Source: Streptomyces sedi
Lineage (GTDB): Bacteria; Actinomycetota; Actinomycetes; Streptomycetales; Streptomycetaceae
Direction of reading: 5' to 3'
NCBI RefSeq assembly: GCF_006335015.1
Contig: NZ_VDGT01000001.1
Location: forward strand, 558,001 to 622,000
DNA length: 64,000 nt
Positions 23,520 to 33,164 of the stretch are shown here, in pieces. Below the pieces are notes generated by a model, which did not search any database, was not told where the DNA came from, and saw nothing but the letters and a program-made list of their open reading frames with translations. Within the stretch, counting starts at the first letter, position 1. Each line of letters starts with the position of its first letter. The position numbers were made by a program, and so were the translations under genes.

Positions 23520-26500
23520 TCAGGCCGCCCCGGCCTGAGGGGTCCCCTTCAGGGCGGCCCAGCGGGCGGCCTCCTCCGGGGTCAACCGGCCGCGCAGCTC
23601 CGCGAGTTTGAGGAGGTTGGCCTCCGCGCCCGTGGTGAGGGTCTGGGCCTCCGCCCGGTAGTGGTCGTCGATCAGCGCCTCCAACTCCTCCTCGTTGAGC
23701 ACCGGTACGATCCGCTCCGCGATCTGGTTGGTGTTGCGGTAGGAGCCCTGGAGGCGGAACGGCGGCTCGACGCGGGTGGCGTCCTCCTGCGTCGCGGAGG
23801 CGATGTACGCCGCGTTGACCTGGAGCATCACGTCGCGCACCCGCAGCAGCAGCCGCAGCACGGCGAGGATCTGCTCCAGGTCGGCCGGCGTGTACGGGTG
23901 GCGCAGCCGCTCCGCCGAGGCGGTCTCGTCGCCGCGCGCCAGGCGCACCAGCAGCTCGATGTCGGCGCGGTCGCGGGAGGCGAGCGGCGCCAGCGTCGGG
24001 TTGGCGGTGAGCGCGTTCTCGATGTGGCTGAGCGCGAAGAGTTCCTGACGGCCCGTCAGCACCTCGCCCAGGTTCCACACGTCGGCGCGGTTGGCCAGCA
24101 TGTCGGGGACGCGGAAGCGGTGGCCGGACTCGGTGAACGGGTTGCCCGCCATGCAGACGGCGAAGCGCTTGCCGCGCAGGTCGTGGCTGACGGCCGCGCC
24201 GTCGGAGGTGCGGACGCCGTCGATGCGGCGCTGCGCGTCGCACAGCGGGATGAAGCGCTGGAGCAGCTCGGGCGAGCAGTGCTGGATGTCGTCGAGGTGC
24301 AGCAGCACGTTGTTGCCCATCTCCAGCGCGAAGTTGAGCTTCTCGATCTCGCGCCGCGCGGCGGCGTCCGGCGCGGCCGTCGGGTCGAGGGAGGTGGTGT
24401 GGTGGCCGAGGGCGGGCCCGTCGACCTTGACGAAGACCATCCCGAGGCGGGCGGCGACGTACTCCATCAGCGTCGTCTTGCCGTAGCCGGGCGGGGAGAG
24501 CAGCAGCAACAGGCCCTGGCTGTCGGTGCGCCGCTCGGCGCCGGCGGCGCCGAGCTGCTTGGCGAGGTTGTCGCCGATCAGCGGCAGGTAGACCTCGTCG
24601 AGCAGCCGGTTGCGGACGAACGCCGGCATCACCCGCGGCCGGTGGTTCTCCAGCCGCAGCCGGCGGCGTTCGGTGTCGAGCAGCGCGTTGCGGCGGCGGA
24701 CGTAGGCGCGGTGGGCGGGTACCCGTTCGGTGCGGAACGTCTCCGTGCGGGTGAGGAACTCGTCGAGCCGCAGGGGGAGTTCGCCGCGTTCCAGCCGGGG
24801 GTGGCTGCCCAGCAGTCCGCTGATGACGGCGGTCAGCTCGGCGTCGACCGGCCGGTGGTCCAGGGTGTCGGCGGTGAGTTCGAGGGCGGCGGCCTCGGGG
24901 AGGTCGGTGGCGTCGCGGCTCTGGGCGCCGGTGAACGCGGTCAGCCAGGCGGTGACCAGCTGGTGGCGGGCGGCGAGGTCGGTGCCGACGGCCGCGAGGT
25001 CCTGGGCCAGCTCCTTGACGCCGGACTCGCCGAGCGCCGAGTGGAAGTCGCCGCGCAGCGTGCCGGCCGCGGGGCTGGTGACGAACGCGGGCCCGCCGGC
25101 GGCCAGTTCCTCCAGCAGGTAGGGGCCGACACCGGCCGGCGCCTCGCGCGGCAGACCCGCCTCCGGCGGCAGCGCGCCGAGGAACGCGCCGACGGCCTCG
25201 GTGAGTTCGTCGCCGAGCGCGTCGACCGCGGCCGTCGCGCCGAACGTGGCGCGGGCGCGGGCCAGCGACTGGGCCCTGGTGGTCAGCGCGGAACGGGTCG
25301 GTTCCGTGGTGCCGTGCGCCCAGAACAGCTGGGCGCAGGCGCGGAGTTCGGGCGGGAAGCGGAGCAGCCCCGCCGCCTCGCGCAGCCGCAGCACGGCGCC
25401 GAGGATGTGGGCGGCGTCCTGGTCGTGGACGCCCCTGTCGTACCCCTCGTCGTAGGCGGCCTCGGCGAACCGGCGGACGAGCGGCAGCAGTTGGTCCTCG
25501 GCCGCCGCCGCGGCGAGTTCGGCGTCGCCGGCCTCGGTGAGCACGGTCGCCGCGAGGTGCTCGGCGCGGTAGACCTGGGGTGACTCGGAGGCCAGCGGCT
25601 GGTCCCAGAAGTGGCGGGCGGCGGCGAGTTCGGCGTCGGTGACGGCGGCCCGGTAGTCGGTGCCGGTGACGGCGAACGCGAGGCCGCCGTCGTGCGGCAC
25701 CAGGGTGAGGTCGATGGGCTGGGTGGAGGCGGTGAAGTGGTGGCGGCCGAGTCGGATGGTGCCGTCGGCGCCGAAGAGTTCGGCGCGGTCGCGGAGGGTG
25801 CGCCCGGCCTCCTGGCGCAGCGCGGTCAGCCGCCCCTCGATCTCGTCGGCGCGCACGTCCTCGCCGACGGAGCGTAGTTCGTCGGCGGTGGCGCGGACGC
25901 GGGCGACCAGCGGGTCGGCGGCGAAGTAGGCGTTGATCTCGTCCTGGCTGCCCTGGGCGCCGGCGCGGCGGCCGACGGTGTCCAGGACGCGTTCGGCGGA
26001 GGCGGCCAGCCGTTCGGCGTGCCGGGCGCGCTCGTCGAGCTGTGCCTGCTTGCGGGCGGCGAAGGTCTCGTAGATCTCCTCGCGCTGGTCGGCGAGTTGG
26101 GTCAGGTAGTCGTCGAAGGTGCCGAACCTGGCCTCCAGGTTCTCCACCGCCAGCAGCAGCCGGCCGAGGTGTTCGTCGCACTCCTCGGGGGTGGTGGCGG
26201 CGGCGAGCGCGCCGGTGACGGCCTGGCCGAGCAGCGCGTACTCGGCGGCGAACTCGGCGCGGCCCTCGCTCTCCAGCAGTTCGCGGCGGCGTCCGTCGAG
26301 GACGGCGCGGGCGCGGTTGACGGCGCCGGTGACCTCGCCGATGCGGGTGAGGAGTTCGGTGCGGACGACGGCGTCGGCGATCTCCAGGGTGCCGATCACC
26401 TCGGTGACGGTGCGGAGTTCGTCGGCGTGCTCGGCGCAGGCCTCGGCGAGCGGCGCGGCGTCGGCGACGCTCTCCACGGCGGCGGCGCGTTCGGCGAGTT

Positions 26501-28370
26501 CGGCGATGGCGGTGTGCGTCTCGTCGAACGCGTCGTCGCGGGAGAGGAAGGCGACGGCGCGGCGGCCGGTGGCGGCGAGCGACTCGGTGAGGGTCTCGTC
26601 GAGCCGGTCCAGCGCGCCGGTGTCGATGTGCCGGGTGTCGCGGAGCGCGGCGATCCGGCCCTGGGCGCGGCGCAGCCGGGTCAGCAGGGTGACCCAGTCG
26701 GCGGCGCCGCGCGGCGCCTCGCCGCGGGCCCGCCGCACCAGCCCGGTGACCTCGGCGTCGGCCTCGGCGAGGGTGGCGGCGGCCTGCCTGCGCAGCTCCC
26801 GCACCCGTTCGTACTCGGCGATGACCTGCTCGGCGGTGGCGCGCAGCGTGCCGACCGGCTCGTGCAGGGCGTGCGCCTCGGGCAGCGTCAGCCAGTGGTA
26901 CTGGTCGGTGAGCCGGTCGCAGGCGCCGACGACGGCCTCGAACACGGCGGTGTCCGGCTCCAGTTCGGTGGCCATCCGGACGACGGTGAACGCGTCGGAG
27001 ACGCCGCGGACCAGGTCGGCGTTGCCGATCCTGGCGAGCGGCCCGGTGCCGGCCGGCTGGGCGGCGGCGTGCTCCTCGCTGGCGAACGGCGTCGCCCACA
27101 GCTGCACCGGGTGGACGCGGGACGCCTCGGCGGCGCCGGCCCGGCAGACCACGAGGCGGCCGTCGTCGAAGAGCGCGAAGCCGAGGCAGCTGATCGGGTT
27201 CCGCACGGACTTGTCGATCAGGTTGTACGGCAGCAGCAGCGCCCGGCCGCGCGCGTCGTCGCGGAAGACGTAGAGCAGGTCCTCGCCGTTGGGCGAGCGC
27301 AGCAGCCGTTCGAACGCCAGGCCGTCGGCGTCCACGTCGAAGGTGCGGGCGGCGGAGCCGGCGGGCGCGGCCGACAGGTAGTAGCCGCCGGGGAAGATCA
27401 CGCCCTGGTCCTCGGGCAGCACCCGGCAGCCGCGGCCGACGCCGTCGAGCCGGGTGATGTCGCCGGTGCGGGTGTTGTGGACGAGGTAGCGGTGGTCGGT
27501 CTCGTTGTAGGGCAGCACGTCCAGCAGCAGCAGCGGCCCGACGCGCGCGTGCGCGACGCGGGCGTCGGCGAGCGACTGGAGCGGCTCGGCCAGCGGCTCG
27601 CTGTGGCGCGGCGCGCCGTCCTGGTCGTCCTGCGCGGTGCGCAGGGTGAGGGTGCCGCCGCCGGTGGCCAGGCGGAGGACGCCGGCGACGTCCAGGTGCG
27701 GGTGCTGCCCGGGGGCGGCGGCCGGCACCTGGTCGTCGCGGGTGGCGGGCACCCAGGTGATCTCGTGCGCCGCGGGCTGGACATGGTCCCGTTCGCCCTT
27801 GGCGTCGACGTACTCGGGCCGCCCGTCGGGGTGCAGCCGCCAGCGCAGCACCCGGATGTCGTCGATCCGTTCGCCGGTGCGGAAGACCGCGAGCAGCAGG
27901 CTTCCGACGGTCCGCAGCCGCAGCAGCGAGGACTGCTGGAAGTAGCGGAAGAGTTCGGCGAAGTCCCGCTGGAACGCGGGGTCGTCGAGCAGCCCGGGCA
28001 CCGCGTCGGGGCCGACCGGGGTGAAGCCGTCGCCGTCGGCCCTGTGCAGCCCGAAGACGTCGCCGACGCCGGTGGACTGGCCGGGCGCCGGCGGCACCCG
28101 GTAGCCGAAGAGCAGCGCGTCGCCGACGCGCACCAGGTCTCTCGGCAGGCTGTCGCGTTCGGTGCGCAGCCGGCCGGTGGCGACCAGGTCCAGCTCGCCG
28201 CCGCCGAACGTCGCGACCCGGTCGGCGTTCAGCCGCCTGGTCCGTTCCCCCAACTCGCCGGCGGCGGCCACGAGTCGGTCCCTCAGCACCTCGTAGCTGC
28301 CCCGGTCGGGCGCCTCGGCCGCGCCCGCCGGCGTCTCACGCTCGCGCGTCTCCACCCTCGCTACCCCCAC
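23520..28370 (-). CDS. giant DUF3686/AAA ATPase ('DNA repair ATPase' family) in flotillin cassette
   Basis: A 1616-aa protein. The N-terminal 450 residues resemble the DUF3686 region of proteins labelled DNA repair ATPase (repeated beta strands such as LLLLDVLPYNETDHRYLVHNT and YNLIDKSVRNPISCLGFALF, without the usual propeller blades). Residues about 480-900 are long Ala/Glu/Arg-rich coiled coil. The C-terminal third is an AAA-type ATPase with Walker A SPPGYGKTTLM (about 1291-1301), Walker B LLHLDDIQHC (about 1358) and sensor-like CMAGNPFTESG. GTG start with GGAGAG 6 nt upstream. Third gene of the YqiJ-flotillin-ATPase cassette. The DNA-repair label is historical; context points to a membrane-associated remodelling machine. 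Confidence 0.88.
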   Translation of the reverse strand: MGVARVETRERETPAGAAEAPDRGSYEVLRDRLVAAAGELGERTRRLNADRVATFGGGELDLVATGRLRTERDSLPRDLVRVGDALLFGYRVPPAPGQSTGVGDVFGLHRADGDGFTPVGPDAVPGLLDDPAFQRDFAELFRYFQQSSLLRLRTVGSLLLAVFRTGERIDDIRVLRWRLHPDGRPEYVDAKGERDHVQPAAHEITWVPATRDDQVPAAAPGQHPHLDVAGVLRLATGGGTLTLRTAQDDQDGAPRHSEPLAEPLQSLADARVAHARVGPLLLLDVLPYNETDHRYLVHNTRTGDITRLDGVGRGCRVLPEDQGVIFPGGYYLSAAPAGSAARTFDVDADGLAFERLLRSPNGEDLLYVFRDDARGRALLLPYNLIDKSVRNPISCLGFALFDDGRLVVCRAGAAEASRVHPVQLWATPFASEEHAAAQPAGTGPLARIGNADLVRGVSDAFTVVRMATELEPDTAVFEAVVGACDRLTDQYHWLTLPEAHALHEPVGTLRATAEQVIAEYERVRELRRQAAATLAEADAEVTGLVRRARGEAPRGAADWVTLLTRLRRAQGRIAALRDTRHIDTGALDRLDETLTESLAATGRRAVAFLSRDDAFDETHTAIAELAERAAAVESVADAAPLAEACAEHADELRTVTEVIGTLEIADAVVRTELLTRIGEVTGAVNRARAVLDGRRRELLESEGRAEFAAEYALLGQAVTGALAAATTPEECDEHLGRLLLAVENLEARFGTFDDYLTQLADQREEIYETFAARKQAQLDERARHAERLAASAERVLDTVGRRAGAQGSQDEINAYFAADPLVARVRATADELRSVGEDVRADEIEGRLTALRQEAGRTLRDRAELFGADGTIRLGRHHFTASTQPIDLTLVPHDGGLAFAVTGTDYRAAVTDAELAAARHFWDQPLASESPQVYRAEHLAATVLTEAGDAELAAAAAEDQLLPLVRRFAEAAYDEGYDRGVHDQDAAHILGAVLRLREAAGLLRFPPELRACAQLFWAHGTTEPTRSALTTRAQSLARARATFGATAAVDALGDELTEAVGAFLGALPPEAGLPREAPAGVGPYLLEELAAGGPAFVTSPAAGTLRGDFHSALGESGVKELAQDLAAVGTDLAARHQLVTAWLTAFTGAQSRDATDLPEAAALELTADTLDHRPVDAELTAVISGLLGSHPRLERGELPLRLDEFLTRTETFRTERVPAHRAYVRRRNALLDTERRRLRLENHRPRVMPAFVRNRLLDEVYLPLIGDNLAKQLGAAGAERRTDSQGLLLLLSPPGYGKTTLMEYVAARLGMVFVKVDGPALGHHTTSLDPTAAPDAAARREIEKLNFALEMGNNVLLHLDDIQHCSPELLQRFIPLCDAQRRIDGVRTSDGAAVSHDLRGKRFAVCMAGNPFTESGHRFRVPDMLANRADVWNLGEVLTGRQELFALSHIENALTANPTLAPLASRDRADIELLVRLARGDETASAERLRHPYTPADLEQILAVLRLLLRVRDVMLQVNAAYIASATQEDATRVEPPFRLQGSYRNTNQIAERIVPVLNEEELEALIDDHYRAEAQTLTTGAEANLLKLAELRGRLTPEEAARWAALKGTPQAGAA

Positions 28371-28401
28371 GTTCGTCTCTCCACCGTGCCGACCCGGGCG
28401 C

Positions 28402-28435
28402 GGCGGCCCGCCCCCGACGTGGGGGACGGGCCGCC
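28402..28435 (-). terminator. hairpin between flotillin and ATPase genes
   Basis: GGCGGCCCGCCCCC on one side and GGGGGACGGGCCGCC on the other form a 14-bp stem with one bulge. It sits directly after the flotillin stop and before the ATPase start, on the shared transcript, so it may attenuate read-through and set a lower level of the giant ATPase. Confidence 0.6.
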
Positions 28436-28444
28436 GGCGTCACG

Positions 28445-30514
28445 TTACGGCCGCTTCTCCAGGACGGGCCCGTCGCCCTTGGCCGGCCGGCCGTTGACTC
28501 CGGCGCCCGCGGCGCCCGCCAGCTCGGCCAGCGGCAGGTCGCCCAGGCCCTGGGCGCGCACCGTCTCCAGCAGCCCGCCCAGCTGTCCGCCGGTGTCCCC
28601 GCCGCGCGAGATCAGGCCGCTGAGCAGCCCGGCCAGCGTCAGGTCGCGCAGCCCGCCCGCGCCGAGGCCGCCCACCATGCGGGAGAGGTCCTCGGTGAAC
28701 GTCGACCCCTCCTTGTCCAGCCAGGGGCCGACGAGGGTGCGGGCGTGCTCGGAGCGGTCCAGGAAGCCGTCGACGCTCTTGCCGGCGGAGATGGCTCCGA
28801 CCAGCCGGTCGAAGAAGACGGAGTCGCCGCCGACGATGTCGATCTTGGCGTTCTCCAGCCCGGCGGCGACCAGGCTCGCCTGCGCCTCGGCGATCTGCCG
28901 GTGCACGTCGATGCCGGCGAGCCGGACGTCCTTGTCGGCCTCCAGCCGCAGCCGGTACTCCTCGTGCTCCCTGCTGGCGGCGTCCAGGACGGCCATCGAC
29001 TCGGCCTTCTCCTTGATGCCGGTGGCCTCCGCGCCCATCTTCTCGCGCAGCGCCTCGGCCTCGGCCAGCCCCATCTGCCGGGCGGCCTCCGCCTCGGCGT
29101 GCCGGGTGGCGGCGATGGCCTGCGCCATCCGCTCCTGCACCTCGGCCTCGGCCATGCCGGGCGCGGCGGCGTCGGCCTTGCGGCCCTCGGCCAGCCGGAT
29201 CGCGGCCTGCGCCTCCAGCTCGGCGGACTTCCGCTTGGCCTCGGCCAGCGTCAGGCTCTCGGCGGCCCGGTGGGTGGCGGCGGCCTCGGCGGCCTCGGCG
29301 GCCTTGATGTCCTTGACGAGCCGCTCCTGCGCCTCCGCCTCGGCGGCGATGATCACGGCCTGGCGGTCGCGCTCGGCCTCCTCGACGGCGCGCAGCCGCT
29401 TGATCTCCTCCTCCTGCTGGGCGACGGTCTTCTCCACGGCGATCCGCTCCCGGATCACGTCGGCGATCTCCCGCTTCTCGCCCTCGATCTCCTTGTCGGC
29501 CGCGATGCGCGACAGCCCGGTCTCCCGGTCGCGGGCGATGACCTCCAGCACCCGGTCCTTCTCGATGCGCTCGTTCTCGATGGCGACGACCCGGTCGCGG
29601 TTGAGCTTGGCGACGGCGACCTCGCGCTCGCGGTTCTCGTTCTGCACGCCGAGGGCTTCCTCGGTCTTCAGGTGCGCGCCCTGCGCGCGGAGCCGCTCTT
29701 CGGCCTGGACGCGGGCGGTCTCGGCCTCCTCGCGGGCGCGGACGGTCTCCACCTCGCGGCGCTGCTTGATCTCGGCGTCCGCCTGGCGGCGCTCCAGTTC
29801 CAGCACGGCCTCGCGGGCGTCGACGTTCTGCCGGGTGATCTCCTTCTCCTCGTTGCGCTGGAACTCGTTGGTGAGCACGTGCTGCGCGGCGGTGAGTTCG
29901 GTGATCTTCCGGATGCCCTGGGCGTCCAGGATGTTGTGCGCGTCGAGCTGGCCGAGCGGCGTCTGCTCCAGGTAGTCGATCGCCGCGTCCTCCAGGCTGT
30001 AGCCGTTGAGGTCGGTGCCGATGACGGCGATGATCCGGTCGCGGAACTCGTCACGCTTGGTGTAGAGGTCGGCGAAGTCCAGCTGCTTGCCGACGGTCTT
30101 CAGCGCCTCGGAGAACTTGGCGTTGAACAGCTCCTGGAGCGTGGACCGGTCGCTGGCCCGCTCGGTGCCGATGGCCTGGGCCACCTTGATCACGTCGGGA
30201 ACCGTCTTGTTCACCCGGACGAAGAACGAGATCCGGATGTCGGCCCTGATGTTGTCCTTGCAGATCAGCCCTTCCTTGCCGGTCCGGCCGATCTCGATCG
30301 CCTTGACGGAGATGTCCATCACCTCGGCCCGGTGCAGCACCGGCAGCACCACGGCGCCGGTGAACGTGACGTCCACCTTGCGCACCTTGGAGACGATCAG
30401 CGCCTTGCCCTGCTCCACCTTGCGGAAGAGTCGCGTGAGCAGGAACAACGTGGCCAGGATGATGATCAGCGCCGCGGCGATCAGTACGCCGAGGCTGGTC
30501 CCGAGAGTGTCCAT
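28445..30514 (-). CDS. flotillin / SPFH-domain protein (YqiK-like)
   Basis: A 689-aa flotillin. A membrane anchor at residues 6-30 (LGVLIAAALIIILATLFLLTRLF) leads into the SPFH/band 7 domain (VEQGKALIVSKVRKVDVTFTGAVVLPVLHRAE; KDNIRADIRISFFVRVNKTV), then about 300 residues of Glu/Ala/Arg coiled coil with EA-type repeats, and a Gly/Leu-rich C-terminus (MVGGLGAGGLRDLTLAGLLSGLISRGG) for oligomerisation. It is longer than E. coli YqiK. ATG 30512-30514 has GGGGGG 7 nt upstream; earlier starts are in noise. Middle gene of the cassette, after the YqiJ-like protein. Flotillins build membrane microdomains; the partner ATPase suggests an energy-driven function. Confidence 0.93.
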   Translation of the reverse strand: MDTLGTSLGVLIAAALIIILATLFLLTRLFRKVEQGKALIVSKVRKVDVTFTGAVVLPVLHRAEVMDISVKAIEIGRTGKEGLICKDNIRADIRISFFVRVNKTVPDVIKVAQAIGTERASDRSTLQELFNAKFSEALKTVGKQLDFADLYTKRDEFRDRIIAVIGTDLNGYSLEDAAIDYLEQTPLGQLDAHNILDAQGIRKITELTAAQHVLTNEFQRNEEKEITRQNVDAREAVLELERRQADAEIKQRREVETVRAREEAETARVQAEERLRAQGAHLKTEEALGVQNENREREVAVAKLNRDRVVAIENERIEKDRVLEVIARDRETGLSRIAADKEIEGEKREIADVIRERIAVEKTVAQQEEEIKRLRAVEEAERDRQAVIIAAEAEAQERLVKDIKAAEAAEAAATHRAAESLTLAEAKRKSAELEAQAAIRLAEGRKADAAAPGMAEAEVQERMAQAIAATRHAEAEAARQMGLAEAEALREKMGAEATGIKEKAESMAVLDAASREHEEYRLRLEADKDVRLAGIDVHRQIAEAQASLVAAGLENAKIDIVGGDSVFFDRLVGAISAGKSVDGFLDRSEHARTLVGPWLDKEGSTFTEDLSRMVGGLGAGGLRDLTLAGLLSGLISRGGDTGGQLGGLLETVRAQGLGDLPLAELAGAAGAGVNGRPAKGDGPVLEKRP

Positions 30515-30786
30515 GGATGGCCCCCCTTGTGTCTTCGTTTCGGCGGGCACCGGGCCCGTGCCGGCCGCGACGGATCGCGGACTTGACTCCGTGGATGGGC
30601 GCGCGGCGGCGCCCCGTTCGGCGTTGCGTGGCAACGCGTGGGTCGTGGCCCCGGCGTCGGCCGGGGCGCGTGGCGGCTGGGCGCGGTCGGCCGGTGCCGT
30701 CCGCGCGCGGCGGCGCCGCCACGTGTCGGAAGTGCGTGTGGTCTGAAGGACTGTGGAGAAGTCGTGGCCTCAGGAGTGAGGACGCG

Positions 30787-31434
30787 TCAGTCCAGTGCCC
30801 GGTTTCGCCCGGGCCCCGGTTCGTCGGGGCCGGGGTCCAACGGACCCGCGTCGTACGGCGCGACCCAGAAGAACCCGCCGTCCGCCTCGTAGCCGTAGAT
30901 CAGCGCCCGGCGCCCGGCCGCCAGCTCGGCGGCCTCGGGGCCCTCGGCGCGGACCTGCACGACGGCGGTGCCGCCGTCGTCGGCCGTGACCTCGGCCTGG
31001 CCGAAGGAGGCGGTCACCCTGCTGGTGCGCACCTCGCAGACCCGGCCCACGAAGTCCCTGTGGTAAAGCCCCGACTCCGGCTCGAAGAGCCGTCGCAGCG
31101 GGCGGACCGCCAGCCAGGCCCCGGCCCAGCCGAGCACCAGCGCGACCGGCGGCACCAGCGCGCGACCGACCTCGTCGTCGATCAGCTCGCCGCCCGCCAT
31201 GGAGGCGAACCAGGCCAGCGCGGTCAGCAGGGACAGCGGAACGGCCAGCGGCACACCGCCGAGACCGAACCAGCCGAAGCCCCCGCCTCCTTCCGCGACG
31301 CCGTCGGCCGCGTCGACGGCTCCGGCGCCGACGCCGAAGGCGAGCGCGAAGAGCCAGTAGAGCAGGACGACGGCGAGCGGGAGCGAGAAGACCACGGCGG
31401 GAAACTCCAACGCCGTGGAGAAGAAGTCCGCCAT
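30787..31434 (-). CDS. YqiJ-like OB-fold membrane protein
   Basis: A 215-aa membrane protein: an N-terminal helix (AVVFSLPLAVVLLYWLFALAFGV), two central helices (AVPLSLLTALAWFASMAGG, VPPVALVLGWAGAWLAV), and a C-terminal beta-rich domain (GRVCEVRTSRVTASFGQAEVT ... VVQVRAEG) of the NfeD/OB-fold type. This is the architecture of YqiJ (DUF1449), the usual partner encoded before YqiK-type flotillins. The tail is Pro/Gly/Asp-rich. GGGGGG lies 5 nt before the ATG. First gene of the leftward cassette; 272 nt separate it from the flotillin start. Probably binds the flotillin scaffold through the OB domain. Confidence 0.88.
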   Translation of the reverse strand: MADFFSTALEFPAVVFSLPLAVVLLYWLFALAFGVGAGAVDAADGVAEGGGGFGWFGLGGVPLAVPLSLLTALAWFASMAGGELIDDEVGRALVPPVALVLGWAGAWLAVRPLRRLFEPESGLYHRDFVGRVCEVRTSRVTASFGQAEVTADDGGTAVVQVRAEGPEAAELAAGRRALIYGYEADGGFFWVAPYDAGPLDPGPDEPGPGRNRALD

Positions 31435-31766
31435 GTCACCCCCCGCAAGGTCACGTCTCTTTCATTAATACATCCTTAACGCCCCGCCGCGCCAGTGCCG
31501 TTCGGCATCCCGCACGACCGGAACCGGGACGAATCACCGGATACTCCTCCTCTCCTCCGGGCCGTCAGCATCCCCGCCACGCCCGCTCCTACCGATCACA
31601 GGAACGGCCGACCGGCGCCCGGAAGGGGACGCGGAAACCAGTGACGCAGGGACCCGCCGGGCCCCCTCCCGGACCCCGTGCCCGCGCCGCCCACGCCCCC
31701 GAACCGGGCCGCGCCGCAGAGGCACCGCACCACCCCGAAACGGCGGAAACCACCCGGAAAACAACT
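31435..31766. other. divergent intergenic region before yqiJ-like and trkH genes
   Basis: 332 bases without a gene I can support. The side nearest the YqiJ-like gene has an unusually AT-rich patch (31459-31483, with TTAATACATCCTTAA), the most likely promoter of the flotillin cassette. The right part is Pro/Arg-coding shadow and can also be read as an N-terminal extension of TrkH, which I reject. Confidence 0.5.
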
Positions 31767-33158
31767 ATGCTCACGTCCGTGGCGCATCTGGCCCTCCCCC
31801 TGCGGCGCTGGCTCGCCGGGACCCACCCGGCCCGGCTCGTCGTCCTCGCGCTCTTCGCGGTGATCGCGCTGGGCACCCTCCTGTTGAAACTGCCCGTCGC
31901 CTCCGCGCCCGGGGAGTCCCCGAGCCTGCTGACCGCCCTCTTCACCGCCGTCTCAGGCGTCTGCGTCACCGGGCTGCTCGTCGTGGACACCGGCAGCTAC
32001 TGGACCGGGTTCGGCGATGCCGTGGTGCTGGTGCTGGTGCAGGTCGGCGGCTTCGGCGTGATGACGCTGGCCTCGCTGCTCGCGCTGCTGGTCGCCGGGA
32101 AGCTGCGGCTGTCCACCACGCTCAACCTGGGCACCGAGACCACCTCCGGCGGCGGCGCCATCCGCCGGCTGCTGGTCAGGGTCGCGCTGATCACGGTGGT
32201 CGTGGAGGCCGCCACCGCCACGGTGCTGACGGCCCGCTTCGCGCTGGGCCACGGCGAACCGTTCGGCCGCGCCCTCTACCACGGCGTCTTCCACGCGGTC
32301 TCGGCGTTCAACAACGCGGGGCTCAGCCCCTATCCCGGCAGCCTGAGCCGCTTCGCCGGCGACCCCTGGACGCTGCTGCCGATCGCGGTCGCCGCGCTGC
32401 TCGGCGGGCTCGGCTTCCCGGTGATCATCGAGCTGCTGCGCCACCGCGCCCGCCGGAGCGCCCCCGGCGTGCGCCCCCGTCACCCGTGGTCGCTGCACCT
32501 GCGGCTGACGCTGGCGACCAGCGCGCTGCTGCTGCTCGCCGGCTGGGTGCTGACCCTGACGTTCGAGTGGAGCAACCCCGGCACCTTCGGAACGTTCGAC
32601 GCTGGCCGGAAGGTGCTCAACGCCTTCTTCCACTCCGTCGTCGCCCGCACCGCCGGCTTCCACACCACCGATGTCGCCGCGATGGAGCCCGAGACGCTGC
32701 TCGGCACGGCGGCGCTGATGTTCGTCGGCGGCGGCAGCGCCGGCACCGCGGGCGGGATCAAGGTGACCACCCTCGCCGTGCTGGCCGCCGCCGTGCTCGC
32801 CGAGGTGCGCGGGCACCGGGAGGCCGGGCTCTTCGGCCGCCGCGTCTCCGAGCACGTGGTGCGGCAGGCCCTCACCGTGACGCTGCTGAGCGCCGTGCTG
32901 CTGGTGGTCGCGGTGGTGGCGCTGATGTCGCTGCTTCACGCCCGGGCCGAACTGGTCGTCTTCGAGGCGGTCTCCGCGTTCGGCACCGTGGGCCTGCACA
33001 CCGGGCTCGCCGGCGAGAGCGAGGCGGCGGCGCGGGTGATCCTGATGGTGCTGATGTTCGTCGGCAGGGTCGGACCCGTCATCCTGGTGTCCGCGCTGGC
33101 GATGCGGACGCGGGAAGCGCGCTACCGGCTGCCGCGGGAACGGCCGATCATCGGATAG
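31767..33158 (+). CDS. TrkH/KtrB-type potassium uptake channel subunit
   Basis: A 463-aa polytopic protein of the Trk/Ktr/HKT superfamily, about eight membrane helices and four P-loops forming the K+ filter: SGVCVTGL, SAFNNAGLS, RTAGFHTT and SAFGTVGLHT. The conserved filter Gly is present in each loop. Length fits KtrB-like proteins. ATG 31767 is taken because it lies just before the first helix; the longer GTG form at 31641 would add 42 Pro/Ala-rich residues and lacks homologous character. The TrkA-type gene follows 81 nt later and should encode its cytosolic gate. Confidence 0.92.
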   Translation: MLTSVAHLALPLRRWLAGTHPARLVVLALFAVIALGTLLLKLPVASAPGESPSLLTALFTAVSGVCVTGLLVVDTGSYWTGFGDAVVLVLVQVGGFGVMTLASLLALLVAGKLRLSTTLNLGTETTSGGGAIRRLLVRVALITVVVEAATATVLTARFALGHGEPFGRALYHGVFHAVSAFNNAGLSPYPGSLSRFAGDPWTLLPIAVAALLGGLGFPVIIELLRHRARRSAPGVRPRHPWSLHLRLTLATSALLLLAGWVLTLTFEWSNPGTFGTFDAGRKVLNAFFHSVVARTAGFHTTDVAAMEPETLLGTAALMFVGGGSAGTAGGIKVTTLAVLAAAVLAEVRGHREAGLFGRRVSEHVVRQALTVTLLSAVLLVVAVVALMSLLHARAELVVFEAVSAFGTVGLHTGLAGESEAAARVILMVLMFVGRVGPVILVSALAMRTREARYRLPRERPIIG

Positions 33159-33164
33159 GCCGAG

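Noticed and set aside
26019..29975. A 1318-codon plus-strand frame across the ATPase-flotillin junction
   Set aside because: Antisense to two real genes and to the hairpin between them; composition is that of a shadow frame.
30515..30634. N-terminal extension of the flotillin
   Set aside because: ATG 30514 has a strong ribosome binding site and the anchor helix begins six residues later; the upstream part is low-complexity.
31641..31766. N-terminal extension of TrkH from GTG 31641
   Set aside because: The added 42 residues are Pro/Ala/Arg-rich, lie in the divergent promoter region and precede a good start directly before the first membrane helix.
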